In this document: positions 1 to 7,694 of the stretch, piece after piece
Position numbering within the stretch: the stretch's first letter is position 1
How the letters are laid out: each line of letters begins with the position of its first letter
Assembly: GCF_016097405.1 (NCBI RefSeq)
Contig: NZ_JAEHGD010000001.1
Span: 124,001-188,000, forward strand
DNA: 64,000 nt
Source: a methane-oxidizing endosymbiont of Gigantopelta aegis
Lineage (GTDB): Bacteria > Pseudomonadota > Gammaproteobacteria > Methylococcales > Methylomonadaceae
Direction: 5' to 3'
Translations under genes and position numbers: made by a program
The notes under the pieces: generated by a model
The model's input: only the letters and a program-made list of their open reading frames with translations
Database searches by the model: none
Told to the model about the DNA's origin: nothing

Positions 1-287
1 ACCCCGTCTTCATTGATATGAACCAACAATTCCAAGCCTAAGTCCTTGACTAATTTGTCTCGAAACTCAATCATTTCCTTGAATTTCCAAGTCGTATCTA
101 CGTGTAATAATGGGAAAGGCGGTTTGCCTGGGTAAAATGCCTTCATGGCAAGATGTAACATGACAGCAGAGTCTTTGCCGATTGAATAGAGCATGACGGG
201 TTTTTCGAATTCGGCGGCGACTTCACGAATGATATGAATGCTTTCAGCTTCAAGCTGTTTTAAATGAGTGAGTTTGTAATCTGTCAT
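1..287 (-). CDS. cysD: Sulfate adenylyltransferase subunit 2 (CysD), 3' end cut by the window
   Basis: CysD is the small, catalytic subunit of ATP sulfurylase. It makes adenosine 5'-phosphosulfate from sulfate and ATP in the cytoplasm, with the GTPase subunit CysN. About 95 N-terminal residues are visible, starting [20 protein letters not shown]. They match the CysD N-terminus closely, including the [13 protein letters not shown] stretch, the PP-loop that binds ATP, and [12 protein letters not shown]. The reading frame is still open at base 1, so the rest, and probably cysN, lies to the left. It is divergent from the next gene, so the roughly 100 bp between them should hold both promoters. 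With cysK and cysJ in the same window it indicates assimilatory sulfate reduction. Confidence 0.93.
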   Translation of the reverse strand, partial: MTDYKLTHLKQLEAESIHIIREVAAEFEKPVMLYSIGKDSAVMLHLAMKAFYPGKPPFPLLHVDTTWKFKEMIEFRDKLVKDLGLELLVHINEDG

Positions 288-387
288 CAAGGTGTCCAAG
301 GTTGCCAGAGCTTAACAAAAGCTCATATTCTAAAGTGAATTGGGGGCTAAGGCCAGAAAACAATATATATAATAAAATATTAATATA

Positions 388-822
388 ATGAAAAAGTTAC
401 ACGGAATAGATGTATTATTTAAGCCTTGCCAGCGAGTACTGACTGATCGTCGTATCGCTGATGTGTTATTGAAGGATTTGGCGCATTGTCGTTTTTATAT
501 TTATGGCGACTATAAAGGTGAACACATTATCTTGGCCGAACTGGTTTTGCAGGAGGAATCGTTGCAATACGAACCGTTTGATAAACGGATTGATTTGAGT
601 ATGGCGGGGGTGATCAAGCGAACGGATAGTGTGCCGCTGACCTATCGTTTGCAAGGAGAGGTATTCGGTGTCAGCGGACGCTGTTCGGTTATCCCGAAAG
701 TGTGTGGTGTCGATTTTTATATGGGGCAAAGCTATTCTGGGAATGTGGGTGAGCGCATTCAGATGAAATTTAAAATCAAGCTGGCGGACATTAAAAAACA
801 GCTTAAAGCTTTGAGAGAGTAG
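388..822 (+). CDS. Conserved hypothetical protein, 144 aa
   Basis: I do not recognise the family. The protein has no signal peptide or membrane segment and looks mostly beta-stranded, with alternating hydrophobic and charged residues from about 40 to 125 and a basic helical C-terminus (KIKLADIKKQLKAL). The late pattern could be read as a distant YceI-like or PilZ-like barrel, but no diagnostic motif is present, so no function is assigned. It starts at an ATG in AT-rich DNA without a strong Shine-Dalgarno sequence. It is divergent from cysD and is followed by a hairpin that separates it from a convergent lipoprotein gene. Confidence 0.6.
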   Translation: MKKLHGIDVLFKPCQRVLTDRRIADVLLKDLAHCRFYIYGDYKGEHIILAELVLQEESLQYEPFDKRIDLSMAGVIKRTDSVPLTYRLQGEVFGVSGRCSVIPKVCGVDFYMGQSYSGNVGERIQMKFKIKLADIKKQLKALRE

Positions 823-845
823 GTTTTAGTTTGGATTGGCTCTCG

Positions 846-894
846 CTTAACCCAGCTTTGCTAACAAGTACAACAATGGCAAGGCTGGGTTAAG
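846..894. terminator. Hairpin between convergent genes, probable bidirectional terminator
   Basis: CTTAACCCAGCTTTGC (846-861) pairs with GCAAGGCTGGGTTAAG (879-894) at 15 of 16 positions, with a 17-nt loop. It lies exactly between the stops of two convergent genes. The T-run on the plus side is short and displaced (906-910), so termination is inferred from structure and position. Confidence 0.65.
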
Positions 895-915
895 TGTCAA
901 CTTAATTTTTGGCGT

Positions 916-1296
916 TTATTTTACGAAACACATTCTTTCGGCATAGGCTTCGGCTTCCTTTAAGCGTTTTTTCAAAGATTTCGATTGCTCAGGGTCGCGA
1001 AATGCGGCGCCATTTTCGCCGGGTGTTTTACGCATAAAGCCAAAAGTGGTCGCCGCTTCGTACTCTTTGAAGGTTAATTTCTCGGCAATTTTGTCGATTT
1101 TACAGCCGCAGGCATATTGCGTGATATAGGTCAGACCGCCGTGTTTAGCGACACACTGTAAAACATATTCAACCCGGTCACGGGTAGGATACTGATCAAT
1201 ATAGCTTATCGTTTCGTCTTCAACTTTAGTCTGATTGGTTGTGCAGGCAGCACTGAACAATAAAAGGAAAAAACTGATAAGGACTTTGTTATTCAT
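916..1296 (-). CDS. Small predicted lipoprotein, 126 aa
   Basis: The N-terminus, MNNKVLISFFLLLFSAACTT, is a clear lipoprotein signal with the lipobox SAAC, which is why this ATG is preferred over an in-frame one 75 bp upstream. The mature part is soluble, about 105 residues, with three further cysteines, two of them in a CGC motif, that could form disulfides or bind metal. The middle (about residues 75-90) has an acidic-aromatic stretch, and the C-terminus is a charged helix. No family is recognised. It lies just downstream of the DUF302-like lipoprotein gene on the same strand, and the two are probably co-transcribed and exported to the same membrane. Confidence 0.65.
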   Translation of the reverse strand: MNNKVLISFFLLLFSAACTTNQTKVEDETISYIDQYPTRDRVEYVLQCVAKHGGLTYITQYACGCKIDKIAEKLTFKEYEAATTFGFMRKTPGENGAAFRDPEQSKSLKKRLKEAEAYAERMCFVK

Positions 1297-1345
1297 TTTT
1301 TTGATGTTCACAAGTTTTGGTAAAAGAGTATTGTAACGAATTGAT

Positions 1346-1810
1346 TTATTCTTCTGCGGCAAAATCGACAATCGCTTTCAATTTTAAATTCATTTTATGG
1401 GCAAATTGATTGAATTTCGGGTTGTCGGTATTTTCAGGTAACAAATGGGTTTTAATGAGTGTTTGGTTTTTAAATTGGTAAACCACAACATTGCACGGCA
1501 TATAATGAACGGCATGCGGGTCCAGTTCTAACAGGATTTTTGCATGGGATAAATTGCAAAACTGGACGGTATCATATTCGGGAAAGTTTTGTGTGCCACG
1601 GTCACGAATGACTTTGCCAACCCGACTATGGCCCGTGATTCTGAAATTATGTTCTGCAATTGCGACTTCTAGCTCCGCTAGCACATCATCATACGGTTTA
1701 TCTGTTCTGGCCTGATAATAATAGACTGTTTCCTTATGAATAGGTTCAGGTCGTATTGCACTACAGCTTGCAATAAAAAATAAGGCTGCGACAATGATTA
1801 GTGGCTTCAT
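1346..1810 (-). CDS. DUF302-like lipoprotein, 154 aa
   Basis: A lipoprotein signal peptide (MKPLIIVAALFFIASCSA, lipobox ASC) precedes a domain of about 125 residues that resembles the DUF302 fold. It has an early Y-DDVLAELEVAIAEHNFRI helix, a central FCNLSHAKILLELDP strand and the later MPCNVVVYQF segment. DUF302 proteins are small alpha/beta proteins of unknown biochemical role, often exported. The gene is divergent from mobA with only 17 bp between the start codons, so at least one promoter must lie inside a neighbouring coding region. Its product is probably made together with the following small lipoprotein. Confidence 0.72.
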   Translation of the reverse strand: MKPLIIVAALFFIASCSAIRPEPIHKETVYYYQARTDKPYDDVLAELEVAIAEHNFRITGHSRVGKVIRDRGTQNFPEYDTVQFCNLSHAKILLELDPHAVHYMPCNVVVYQFKNQTLIKTHLLPENTDNPKFNQFAHKMNLKLKAIVDFAAEE

Positions 1811-1827
1811 CTTATTAGCATATCATT

Positions 1828-2427
1828 ATGAATCAGCAAAACAAAGTAACCGGTGTGATATTAGCAGGTGGCTTGGCCAGGCGCATGCAGCAACAGGATA
1901 AGGGCTTGATTTTGCTCCATGACAAACCGCTGGTGAGCTATGCTATTGCTGCAATGGCACCAGTAGTCGATGCATTGGTGATTAATGCCAATCGCAATCA
2001 AGCTGAATATCAGCAGTTTGGCTATCCTGTTGTTTCAGATCAAAACTTGACATTTGCCGGGCCGCTAGCGGGCATATTGGCCGTCATGACTGTGGTGCCA
2101 ACCGATTTATTACTGGTGATGCCTTGCGACTCGCCCCTGATAAGGCCTGAACATTTACAGAAAATGCTAAAAACGCAGGCGGAACAGGATGCTGATTGTG
2201 CGGTCGCCTCTGATGGCGAACGCTTGCATCCGGTTTTTTTGGTACTGAAAAGTTATCTGAAAACCAGTCTTGAACAGTATTTGGAAGCCGGTGAACGTAA
2301 AATTGATCGTTGGTTGATGCAGCATGACTGGGTACAGGTCGACTTTAGTGATCAGCCCGAGGTGTTTCAGAATATTAATACGCCGGAACAGTTGAAACAG
2401 GTCGCCGAGGTGATGCATGAAAAATAA
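1828..2427 (+). CDS. mobA: Molybdenum cofactor guanylyltransferase
   Basis: MobA transfers GMP from GTP to molybdopterin, giving the guanine dinucleotide cofactor used by DMSO-reductase-family enzymes such as formate dehydrogenase. The 199-residue length is normal. The N-terminal nucleotide-binding signature LAGGLARRMQQQDKGL (about residues 12-27) and the metal-binding region MPCDSPLIRPEHL near residue 97 are intact. It overlaps fdhD by 11 bp and the pair is surely translated together, so the locus appears devoted to maturing a formate dehydrogenase encoded elsewhere. Confidence 0.93.
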   Translation: MNQQNKVTGVILAGGLARRMQQQDKGLILLHDKPLVSYAIAAMAPVVDALVINANRNQAEYQQFGYPVVSDQNLTFAGPLAGILAVMTVVPTDLLLVMPCDSPLIRPEHLQKMLKTQAEQDADCAVASDGERLHPVFLVLKSYLKTSLEQYLEAGERKIDRWLMQHDWVQVDFSDQPEVFQNINTPEQLKQVAEVMHEK

Positions 2428-3247
2428 TAACAGGCCTCTATTAACCCAATCTGGCCTGGCTCATGCGGTGGTGGAAATAGCGGTCGATGAAAATGGACAG
2501 AAAAGACCTATTCATTTAGTCATGGAGCGGCCATTAACCCTTTATGTTGATAAGCAGGAAATCGTGACTTTAATGACAATGGGCGCAGAACCTGAGCTGT
2601 TGACACTAGGTTATTTAAAAAATCAGGGCTTTTTTGAGGATATTTCCAGCATAAAACAGGTGCAGGTCGATTGGGAAACGGATGCAGTCGCTGTCGTGAC
2701 ATATCAGCAAAACAGTGATTTCAGCCAACAAATGCAGCAGCGCACGGTGACGACAGGTTGCGGACAGGGAACCGTTTATGGTCGATTGATCGATAAGCTG
2801 AAAAATATCAAGGTGGCGCAAGCCGGCTTTAAGCAAAGTGAACTTTATGCTTTATTGAACGCATTAAGACAGCATAATGAAATCTATAAAAAAGCCGGGG
2901 CTGTTCATGGTTGTGCGTTGTGTTGCAATCAAAATATCGAATTTTTTATCGAAGATGTTGGACGGCATAATGCAGTCGATGCAATTGCAGGCTTTATGTG
3001 GCTTAACAATATCAATGGCGCCAATAAAGTTTTTTATACCACTGGACGTTTAACCTCTGAAATGGTTATCAAGGTTGCTCAAATGAATATCCCTGTTTTG
3101 GTTTCACGTTCCGGGGCAACTCAGATGGGGCTGGAAATGGCGCGACAGGCCGGCGTAATGTTAATTTCTCGAGCGAAAGGCCGTCATTTTCTGGTATTAA
3201 CAGAAGCAGACCGGTTTTTATTTGATGATTTGGTTCAGAATAATTAA
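2417..3247 (+). CDS. fdhD: Formate dehydrogenase sulfurtransferase FdhD
   Basis: FdhD carries sulfur from IscS to the molybdenum cofactor and is required for active formate dehydrogenase. The 276 residues include TTGCGQG in the middle, a cysteine cluster HGCALCC near residue 165 that would be the sulfur-carrying site, and the family hallmark DVGRHNAVDAIAG directly after it. The C-terminal half has the conserved TTGRLTSEMVIKVAQMNIP and SRSGAT segments. The start codon lies inside mobA, and the two form an operon. In a C1-utilising bacterium this would support the last step of carbon oxidation; that context is inference. Confidence 0.93.
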   Translation: MKNNNRPLLTQSGLAHAVVEIAVDENGQKRPIHLVMERPLTLYVDKQEIVTLMTMGAEPELLTLGYLKNQGFFEDISSIKQVQVDWETDAVAVVTYQQNSDFSQQMQQRTVTTGCGQGTVYGRLIDKLKNIKVAQAGFKQSELYALLNALRQHNEIYKKAGAVHGCALCCNQNIEFFIEDVGRHNAVDAIAGFMWLNNINGANKVFYTTGRLTSEMVIKVAQMNIPVLVSRSGATQMGLEMARQAGVMLISRAKGRHFLVLTEADRFLFDDLVQNN

Positions 3248-3321
3248 AAGAATACTTGAATTCACTGGGATTCAGTATTGTAATAACCTTGATCCGATAT
3301 TTTTCAATAAAGAGGATGGGT

Positions 3322-3774
3322 ATGAAAAAAGAAAAAAAATTATTTGGACCTTTTAGTGTTATTGTCGCTCTCTGTTATAGTAATTTAGCCTGGGCGGCTG
3401 AAGATGTCGATTTTGAAATTTCAATATGGCCCTTTGTGTTGCTCATTGCTGTTTTGATTGTCTTCAGAAAAAAAATCATTGCCGAATCAACTGTACACCA
3501 TGCTGAGGGCGAGGGGGCTGAGGTTGCGAAAGCAGTTGCGCCGTCTCAGGCATCGGTCGCTGACAATACTGTTACATCAACTGTTGAGGCCGACAATATT
3601 ATTGATTTAACTCAGAATGTGGAACAATGTCAGGGGACAACAGCAAAAGGTACGCGCTGTAGTCGAACTGCAAATTTGGAGACGATTGTGGTTAAAGTCG
3701 ATAATAAACAATACCGGTTTTTGACCTGTAAGCAACATAATAATGAAGGCTTTACCCCTTTTCATTTTAGATAA
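3322..3774 (+). CDS. Exported or membrane protein with C-terminal DUF5763-like cysteine motif, 150 aa
   Basis: The chosen ATG has AGAGG six bases upstream; two earlier in-frame starts lack a well-spaced site. The protein begins with a cleavable-looking signal ending in AWA, then one membrane segment (IWPFVLLIAVLIVF, about residues 36-49), then a low-complexity Ala/Val/Glu/Thr linker. The last 45 residues read C-x10-C ... C-x2-H (CQGTTAKGTRCSR ... TCKQH), matching the small putative zinc-binding DUF5763-type motif (C-x-GxT-xxGxxCxR ... CxxH). Whether the tail is cytoplasmic or periplasmic depends on signal cleavage. The next small gene follows 17 bp later with its own Shine-Dalgarno, so the two are probably co-transcribed. 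Confidence 0.66.
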   Translation: MKKEKKLFGPFSVIVALCYSNLAWAAEDVDFEISIWPFVLLIAVLIVFRKKIIAESTVHHAEGEGAEVAKAVAPSQASVADNTVTSTVEADNIIDLTQNVEQCQGTTAKGTRCSRTANLETIVVKVDNKQYRFLTCKQHNNEGFTPFHFR

Positions 3775-3791
3775 ACACCAGGAGAATAATG

Positions 3792-4064
3792 ATGGATATT
3801 AAAAAAGAATTTGAAGAAATTGCCGAAAAATTAAAACAAGAGCGTGATGAGTTAAAAGTCCAATTACATTTAGCCTCAATGGAGGTTAAAGAAGAATGGG
3901 AAAAGGCCGAGAAAAAGTGGGAAAAGGTGGCTGACGTGATTGAAGATGTTGCCGATGACACCAAAGAAACCGCTGAGGACGTGATTGAAGCGGCTAAAGT
4001 TATCGGTGATGAATTGAGTGCAGCCTATAAACGGATTACCGAACGATTAAAACACGATTCGTAA
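3792..4064 (+). CDS. Small charged coiled-coil protein, 90 aa
   Basis: AGGAG lies seven bases before this ATG; a second ATG is directly upstream. Nearly the whole protein is Lys/Glu/Asp/Ala-rich helix with heptad spacing of Leu, Ile and Val, and no cysteine or membrane segment. The repeated DVIEDVADDTKETAEDVIEA stretch resembles small stress-related or amphipathic apolipoprotein-like proteins, but no family can be named. It sits between the DUF5763-like gene and cysK. Confidence 0.68.
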   Translation: MDIKKEFEEIAEKLKQERDELKVQLHLASMEVKEEWEKAEKKWEKVADVIEDVADDTKETAEDVIEAAKVIGDELSAAYKRITERLKHDS

Positions 4065-4074
4065 TGAAAAAAAG

Positions 4075-4189
4075 GCTGGTATCACCACACCTTTTGCATA
4101 ATGCCGAAGGCGGGAATGATACCAGCTCATACTATCTCCGTTCGATTTGATCCAGATAAAAACCAGTAAGTTCCCCGCCAAGCTTTTTT
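4075..4189 (+). promoter_or_regulatory. Structured leader upstream of cysK, candidate cis-regulatory RNA
   Basis: A perfect 10-bp inverted repeat, GCTGGTATCA (4075-4084) and TGATACCAGC (4117-4126), encloses a 32-nt loop that itself holds GCCGAAGGC. Loop bases GGCGGGAA (4109-4116) can pair with TTCCCCGCC (4171-4179, one bulged C), which is followed by AAGC and T6 (4184-4189), and then the cysK start 39 nt later. That geometry could be a pseudoknot with a terminator-like end. No known riboswitch class is recognised. Function is inference; it could also be a plain terminator for the upstream gene. Confidence 0.4.
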
Positions 4190-4227
4190 CAGATTTAAAA
4201 AATGACTTAAATTTTAAGGATCATGCT

Positions 4228-5145
4228 ATGAAAAACTACGAAAGTATTGCACGTCTAATTGGCAATACCGCATTAGTCAAATTAAACAAAGTCGTTCCCA
4301 AACACGCCGCCGATGTTTTTGTTAAGCTGGAATCTCGTAATCCGGGCGGTTCAGTTAAAGATCGGATTGGATTGGCGATGATACAAGCGGCCGAAAAATC
4401 GGGTCAGCTGAAGATGGGTGGGACAATTATTGAACCGACCTCAGGCAATACCGGTATTGCGTTAGCCATGATCGCCGCGCAAAGAGGGTATCGATGTATA
4501 TTGACTATGCCGGAAACCATGTCGATTGAAAGGCGGCGCTTATTGGCCTTATTTGGTGCTGAAATCGTGTTAACACCGGGAGCGGATGGGATGAAAGGCG
4601 CTATTGCCAAGGCAGAGCAACTCTGTCAACAAACACCTGCAGCGTTTATGCCGCAACAGTTTGAAAATCCGGCTAATCCCGAAATTCATCGCCAAACTAC
4701 TGCCCAGGAAGTTTGGTCAGGGACGGATGGTAAAGTCGATGCCTTCGTGTGCGGTGTAGGTACGGGCGGAACGATTTCAGGCGTTGCCGATGTCATCAAA
4801 AAACGCAAAGCCAGCATTGAAATTGTTGCGGTAGAGCCAGAAGAATCTCCGGTTATTTCAGGGGGTAAACCCGGGCCACATAAAATTCAGGGTATTGGCG
4901 CTGGATTTATTCCTGAAAATCTGGATGTTGAGTTGATTGATAAAGTTGAATTGGTTCATACTGAGCAAGCGTTTGCCATGCGAAAACGTTTGTTTGAAGA
5001 AGAAGGCATTATGGCTGGCATTTCATCGGGAGCGAGTGTTTTCGCGGCTATTCGGGTGGCGCAGCGCTTAGGTGCAGGGAAAACGGTTGTGACTGTTATT
5101 CATGATACAGGGGAACGTTATTTAAGTATGGCTGAAGAAGGTTAA
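4228..5145 (+). CDS. cysK: Cysteine synthase A (O-acetylserine sulfhydrylase)
   Basis: CysK is a PLP enzyme that makes cysteine from O-acetylserine and sulfide. The ATG is chosen because AAGGA lies seven bases upstream and the protein then starts as the family does ([20 protein letters not shown]); an upstream TTG would add 27 unconserved residues. Length is 305 aa. The PLP lysine is in GGSVKDR (K44), the substrate loop is PTSGNTG (about 71-77), and the phosphate-binding GTGGT occurs in the middle. It completes the sulfate assimilation route represented here by cysD and cysJ. CysM would be the alternative, but the sequence fits the CysK/CysK-like group better. Confidence 0.92.
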   Translation: MKNYESIARLIGNTALVKLNKVVPKHAADVFVKLESRNPGGSVKDRIGLAMIQAAEKSGQLKMGGTIIEPTSGNTGIALAMIAAQRGYRCILTMPETMSIERRRLLALFGAEIVLTPGADGMKGAIAKAEQLCQQTPAAFMPQQFENPANPEIHRQTTAQEVWSGTDGKVDAFVCGVGTGGTISGVADVIKKRKASIEIVAVEPEESPVISGGKPGPHKIQGIGAGFIPENLDVELIDKVELVHTEQAFAMRKRLFEEEGIMAGISSGASVFAAIRVAQRLGAGKTVVTVIHDTGERYLSMAEEG

Positions 5146-5358
5146 CTTCTCACTCGGCTATATCTCCACGTTTGAACAATACCCCATCCCGTAGCTCTCT
5201 TGTTTTACCGATGATGGTGTTGAAACGCCATCATCAGCAAAAAATAAACCTCGGCATGCCAAATTTCATTGGCAAAAAGTATAAATCGGCAAGTAGTGCG
5301 GCTTCGTTTTTGAATCGTAAATAAGATCGGATTCTGTAAGTACCGGAATTTAAAAAAG

Positions 5359-5397
5359 ACCATCGTTTTTTTGAATAAAGAGAGCGATGGTTTTTTT
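5359..5397 (+). terminator. Rho-independent terminator-like hairpin
   Basis: ACCATCG (5359-5365) pairs with CGATGGT (5385-5391), and the right arm runs into seven T residues. An A-run on the left makes it weakly bidirectional. It isolates cysK from the nrdJ promoter. Confidence 0.65.
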
Positions 5398-5422
5398 ATA
5401 TTTTTTTGAATGCATGCAAAAA

Positions 5423-5438
5423 ATACTATATATTGTGT
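5423..5438. promoter_or_regulatory. NrdR box 1 upstream of nrdJa
   Basis: ATACTATATATTGTGT fits the 16-bp NrdR consensus acaCwATATaTwGtgt at nearly every position. NrdR is the ATP/dATP-sensing zinc-finger repressor of ribonucleotide reductase genes. A second box follows at a 32-bp start-to-start distance, about three helical turns, which is the usual tandem arrangement. Confidence 0.86.
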
Positions 5439-5454
5439 CTACGTTCTCAAAAAT

Positions 5455-5470
5455 ACACTATATGTAGATA
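5455..5470. promoter_or_regulatory. NrdR box 2 upstream of nrdJa
   Basis: ACACTATATGTAGATA matches the NrdR consensus in the left half and core and is weaker at the right end. Its spacing from the first box supports cooperative binding on one face of the DNA. Confidence 0.82.
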
Positions 5471-5543
5471 ACATCGTTTTTTTGTTTTGGCGATGTAAAG
5501 CTTTGTATTCTCTGAAAAACTCTGGAAAAAAGGATCTAAATCA

Positions 5544-7694
5544 ATGACCGCACAGCTTCATGTGGTAAGAAATACCGTCACTGAAATTCCGTTGCAAGAT
5601 GCATCTTTGGATATTTGGGATGCAAAATATCGATTGAAAACCAAAGATGGACAACCGGTTGATAAAACGATTGATGATACTTACAAACGCGTTGCCAAAG
5701 CGCTTGCCGGTGTTGAAAAAACCAAGGCTGAACAGGAAAAATGGTACAAAGAATTTCTCTGGGCATTGCGACAAGGTGTGATTCCAGCGGGGCGGATTGT
5801 ATCCAATGCTGGTGCTCAGGAGCATAAGCCTGCAACCTCGACCATCAATTGTACGGTTTCCGGTATCATTCAGGATTCAATGGATGATATTTTAGCTAAG
5901 GTACACGAGGCGGGCTTGACCCTGAAAGCCGGTTGCGGCATCGGTTATGAGTTTTCAACGCTGCGTCCGAAAGATGCCTATGTTTCAGGGGCCGGCGCGT
6001 ACACCTCCGGGCCATTATCGTTTATGGATATTTACGACAAAATGTGTTTTACCGTATCGTCGGCCGGCGGTCGCCGCGGTGCGCAGATGGCAACTTTTGA
6101 TGTAGCTCATCCAGATGTTGTTGAATTTATTCGAGCTAAACGTGAAGATGGGCGTCTGCGTCAGTTTAACCTGTCCTTGTTGATCACACGGGAGTTCGTT
6201 GAAGCTGTCAAAAACGATAAAGACTGGCCGCTGTCTTTTCCGGTGACTGAAAAAGAAGTTAAATTAGACAAACTGGATTTAAATGACGCCCAACAGATTG
6301 TTTGGCGCGACCTGCCTAATAAAGCCGGCTACATCGTCAATGACAAGGGCCTGGTGGCTTGCCGTATTACGAAAACACTGCCTGCGCGTCGGTTGTGGGA
6401 CATCATCATGTCTTCGACCTACGATTATGCTGAGCCCGGCTTTATTTTGATTGATAAAGTCAATGAGATGAATAATAACTGGTTCTGTGAAAATATTCGC
6501 GCGACCAATCCCTGTGGTGAACAGCCCTTGCCGCCTTATGGAAGCTGTCTGTTAGGTTCGATCAATCTGACCCGTTTTGTGGAAAAACCATTCACGGCGG
6601 AAGCTGGGTTTGATTGGGAAGGTTATCGTAAAGCCGTGCGTATTTTTACCCGCATGCTGGATAATGTCGTCGAAATCAATGGACTACCTTTAGAGAAACA
6701 ACGTCACGAAATCACTCATAAGCGTCGGCATGGCATGGGCTATTTAGGACTGGGCTCGACCGTCACTATGCTGGGTATGAAATATGGCGATGAATCTTCA
6801 TTGGAATTCACCGAAGAAGTCACTAAAATCATGGCGATAGAAGGCTGGAAGATGGGGTTGGCTTTAGCGCAGGAAAAAGGCCCTGCACCCATTATGGATG
6901 AGGTGTTTACGGTAACCGGTGAAATGTTGCATAAACGGCCGGAAATGGTCAAAGATGGCTATAAAGTCGGCGATAAGGTTCCGGGCAAGGTGCTGCATGC
7001 AAAATATAGTCGCTATATGCAGAAACTGGCCGAAGCCGAGCCTGAATTGGTCGAAGCATTAAGCGAAGTCGGCAGTCGTTTTACGCATCACAGCTCGATT
7101 GCACCAACCGGTACCATTTCCCTGTCGTTGGCGAATAATGCCAGCAATGGTATCGAACCGAGTTTTGCGCATCATTATTCGCGCAACGTGATTCGGGAAG
7201 GGAAAAAATCGAAAGAAAAGATTGACGTATTTTCCTTTGAATTACTGGCGTATAAAGAACTGATCAATCCAGATGCGATGCCATTCAGTGAAGATCCTGC
7301 ACAGAAACTGCCGGATTATTTTATTTCGGCTGATGATGTTACTCCTAAACAGCATGTCGATATTCAGGCGGCAGCGCAAAAATGGATAGACTCGTCTATC
7401 TCTAAAACCGCTAATGTGCCGACCGATTACCCTTATGAAGATTTTAAAGATATTTATCAATATGCCTATGATCAAGGCCTAAAAGGCTGCACCACATTCC
7501 GGTTTAATCCAGAAGTATTCCAGGGCGTACTGGTCAAGGAGAAGGATTTGGAAAATACCACCTATCAATTTACTCTAGAAGATGGGCATGTGGTTGAACT
7601 GAAAGGCAATGAGGAAGTGGAATATGATGGCGAAGTGCATACCGCCGCGAATTTGTTCGATGCTTTGAAAGAGGGTTATTATGGAAAGTTCTAA
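5544..7694 (+). CDS. nrdJa: Class II (B12-dependent) ribonucleotide reductase, catalytic part NrdJa
   Basis: This is the large part of a split adenosylcobalamin-dependent ribonucleoside-diphosphate reductase, which makes deoxyribonucleotides with or without oxygen. Landmarks are STINC (C103), the first redox cysteine, and NPCGEQPLPPYGSC, with the likely radical cysteine C324 and the active-site glutamate E326. Late segments (SSIAPTGTISL, GCTTFRFN) match the family barrel. The 716 residues lack the TSCPD/zinc-ribbon part, which is encoded by the next gene, overlapping by 14 bp, as in the Pseudomonas nrdJa-nrdJb pair. AAGGA precedes the ATG. Two NrdR boxes upstream imply repression by NrdR. cobM elsewhere in the window supports a B12 supply. 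Confidence 0.95.
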   Translation: MTAQLHVVRNTVTEIPLQDASLDIWDAKYRLKTKDGQPVDKTIDDTYKRVAKALAGVEKTKAEQEKWYKEFLWALRQGVIPAGRIVSNAGAQEHKPATSTINCTVSGIIQDSMDDILAKVHEAGLTLKAGCGIGYEFSTLRPKDAYVSGAGAYTSGPLSFMDIYDKMCFTVSSAGGRRGAQMATFDVAHPDVVEFIRAKREDGRLRQFNLSLLITREFVEAVKNDKDWPLSFPVTEKEVKLDKLDLNDAQQIVWRDLPNKAGYIVNDKGLVACRITKTLPARRLWDIIMSSTYDYAEPGFILIDKVNEMNNNWFCENIRATNPCGEQPLPPYGSCLLGSINLTRFVEKPFTAEAGFDWEGYRKAVRIFTRMLDNVVEINGLPLEKQRHEITHKRRHGMGYLGLGSTVTMLGMKYGDESSLEFTEEVTKIMAIEGWKMGLALAQEKGPAPIMDEVFTVTGEMLHKRPEMVKDGYKVGDKVPGKVLHAKYSRYMQKLAEAEPELVEALSEVGSRFTHHSSIAPTGTISLSLANNASNGIEPSFAHHYSRNVIREGKKSKEKIDVFSFELLAYKELINPDAMPFSEDPAQKLPDYFISADDVTPKQHVDIQAAAQKWIDSSISKTANVPTDYPYEDFKDIYQYAYDQGLKGCTTFRFNPEVFQGVLVKEKDLENTTYQFTLEDGHVVELKGNEEVEYDGEVHTAANLFDALKEGYYGKF

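Larger units (their letters stand above)
5146..5543. other. 398-bp intergenic region between cysK and nrdJa
   Basis: No gene is seen. It holds a 10-bp hairpin (GATGATGG 5210-5217 with CCATCATC 5228-5235, extended inward by a G-T and a G-C pair) without a T-run, then a terminator-like hairpin near 5359-5397 and two NrdR boxes that define the nrdJa promoter region. Confidence 0.8.

Noticed and set aside
5400-5543. Cobalamin riboswitch before the B12-dependent reductase
   Set aside because: The region is too short and AT-rich and lacks the conserved B12-box; the clear signals there are NrdR boxes.
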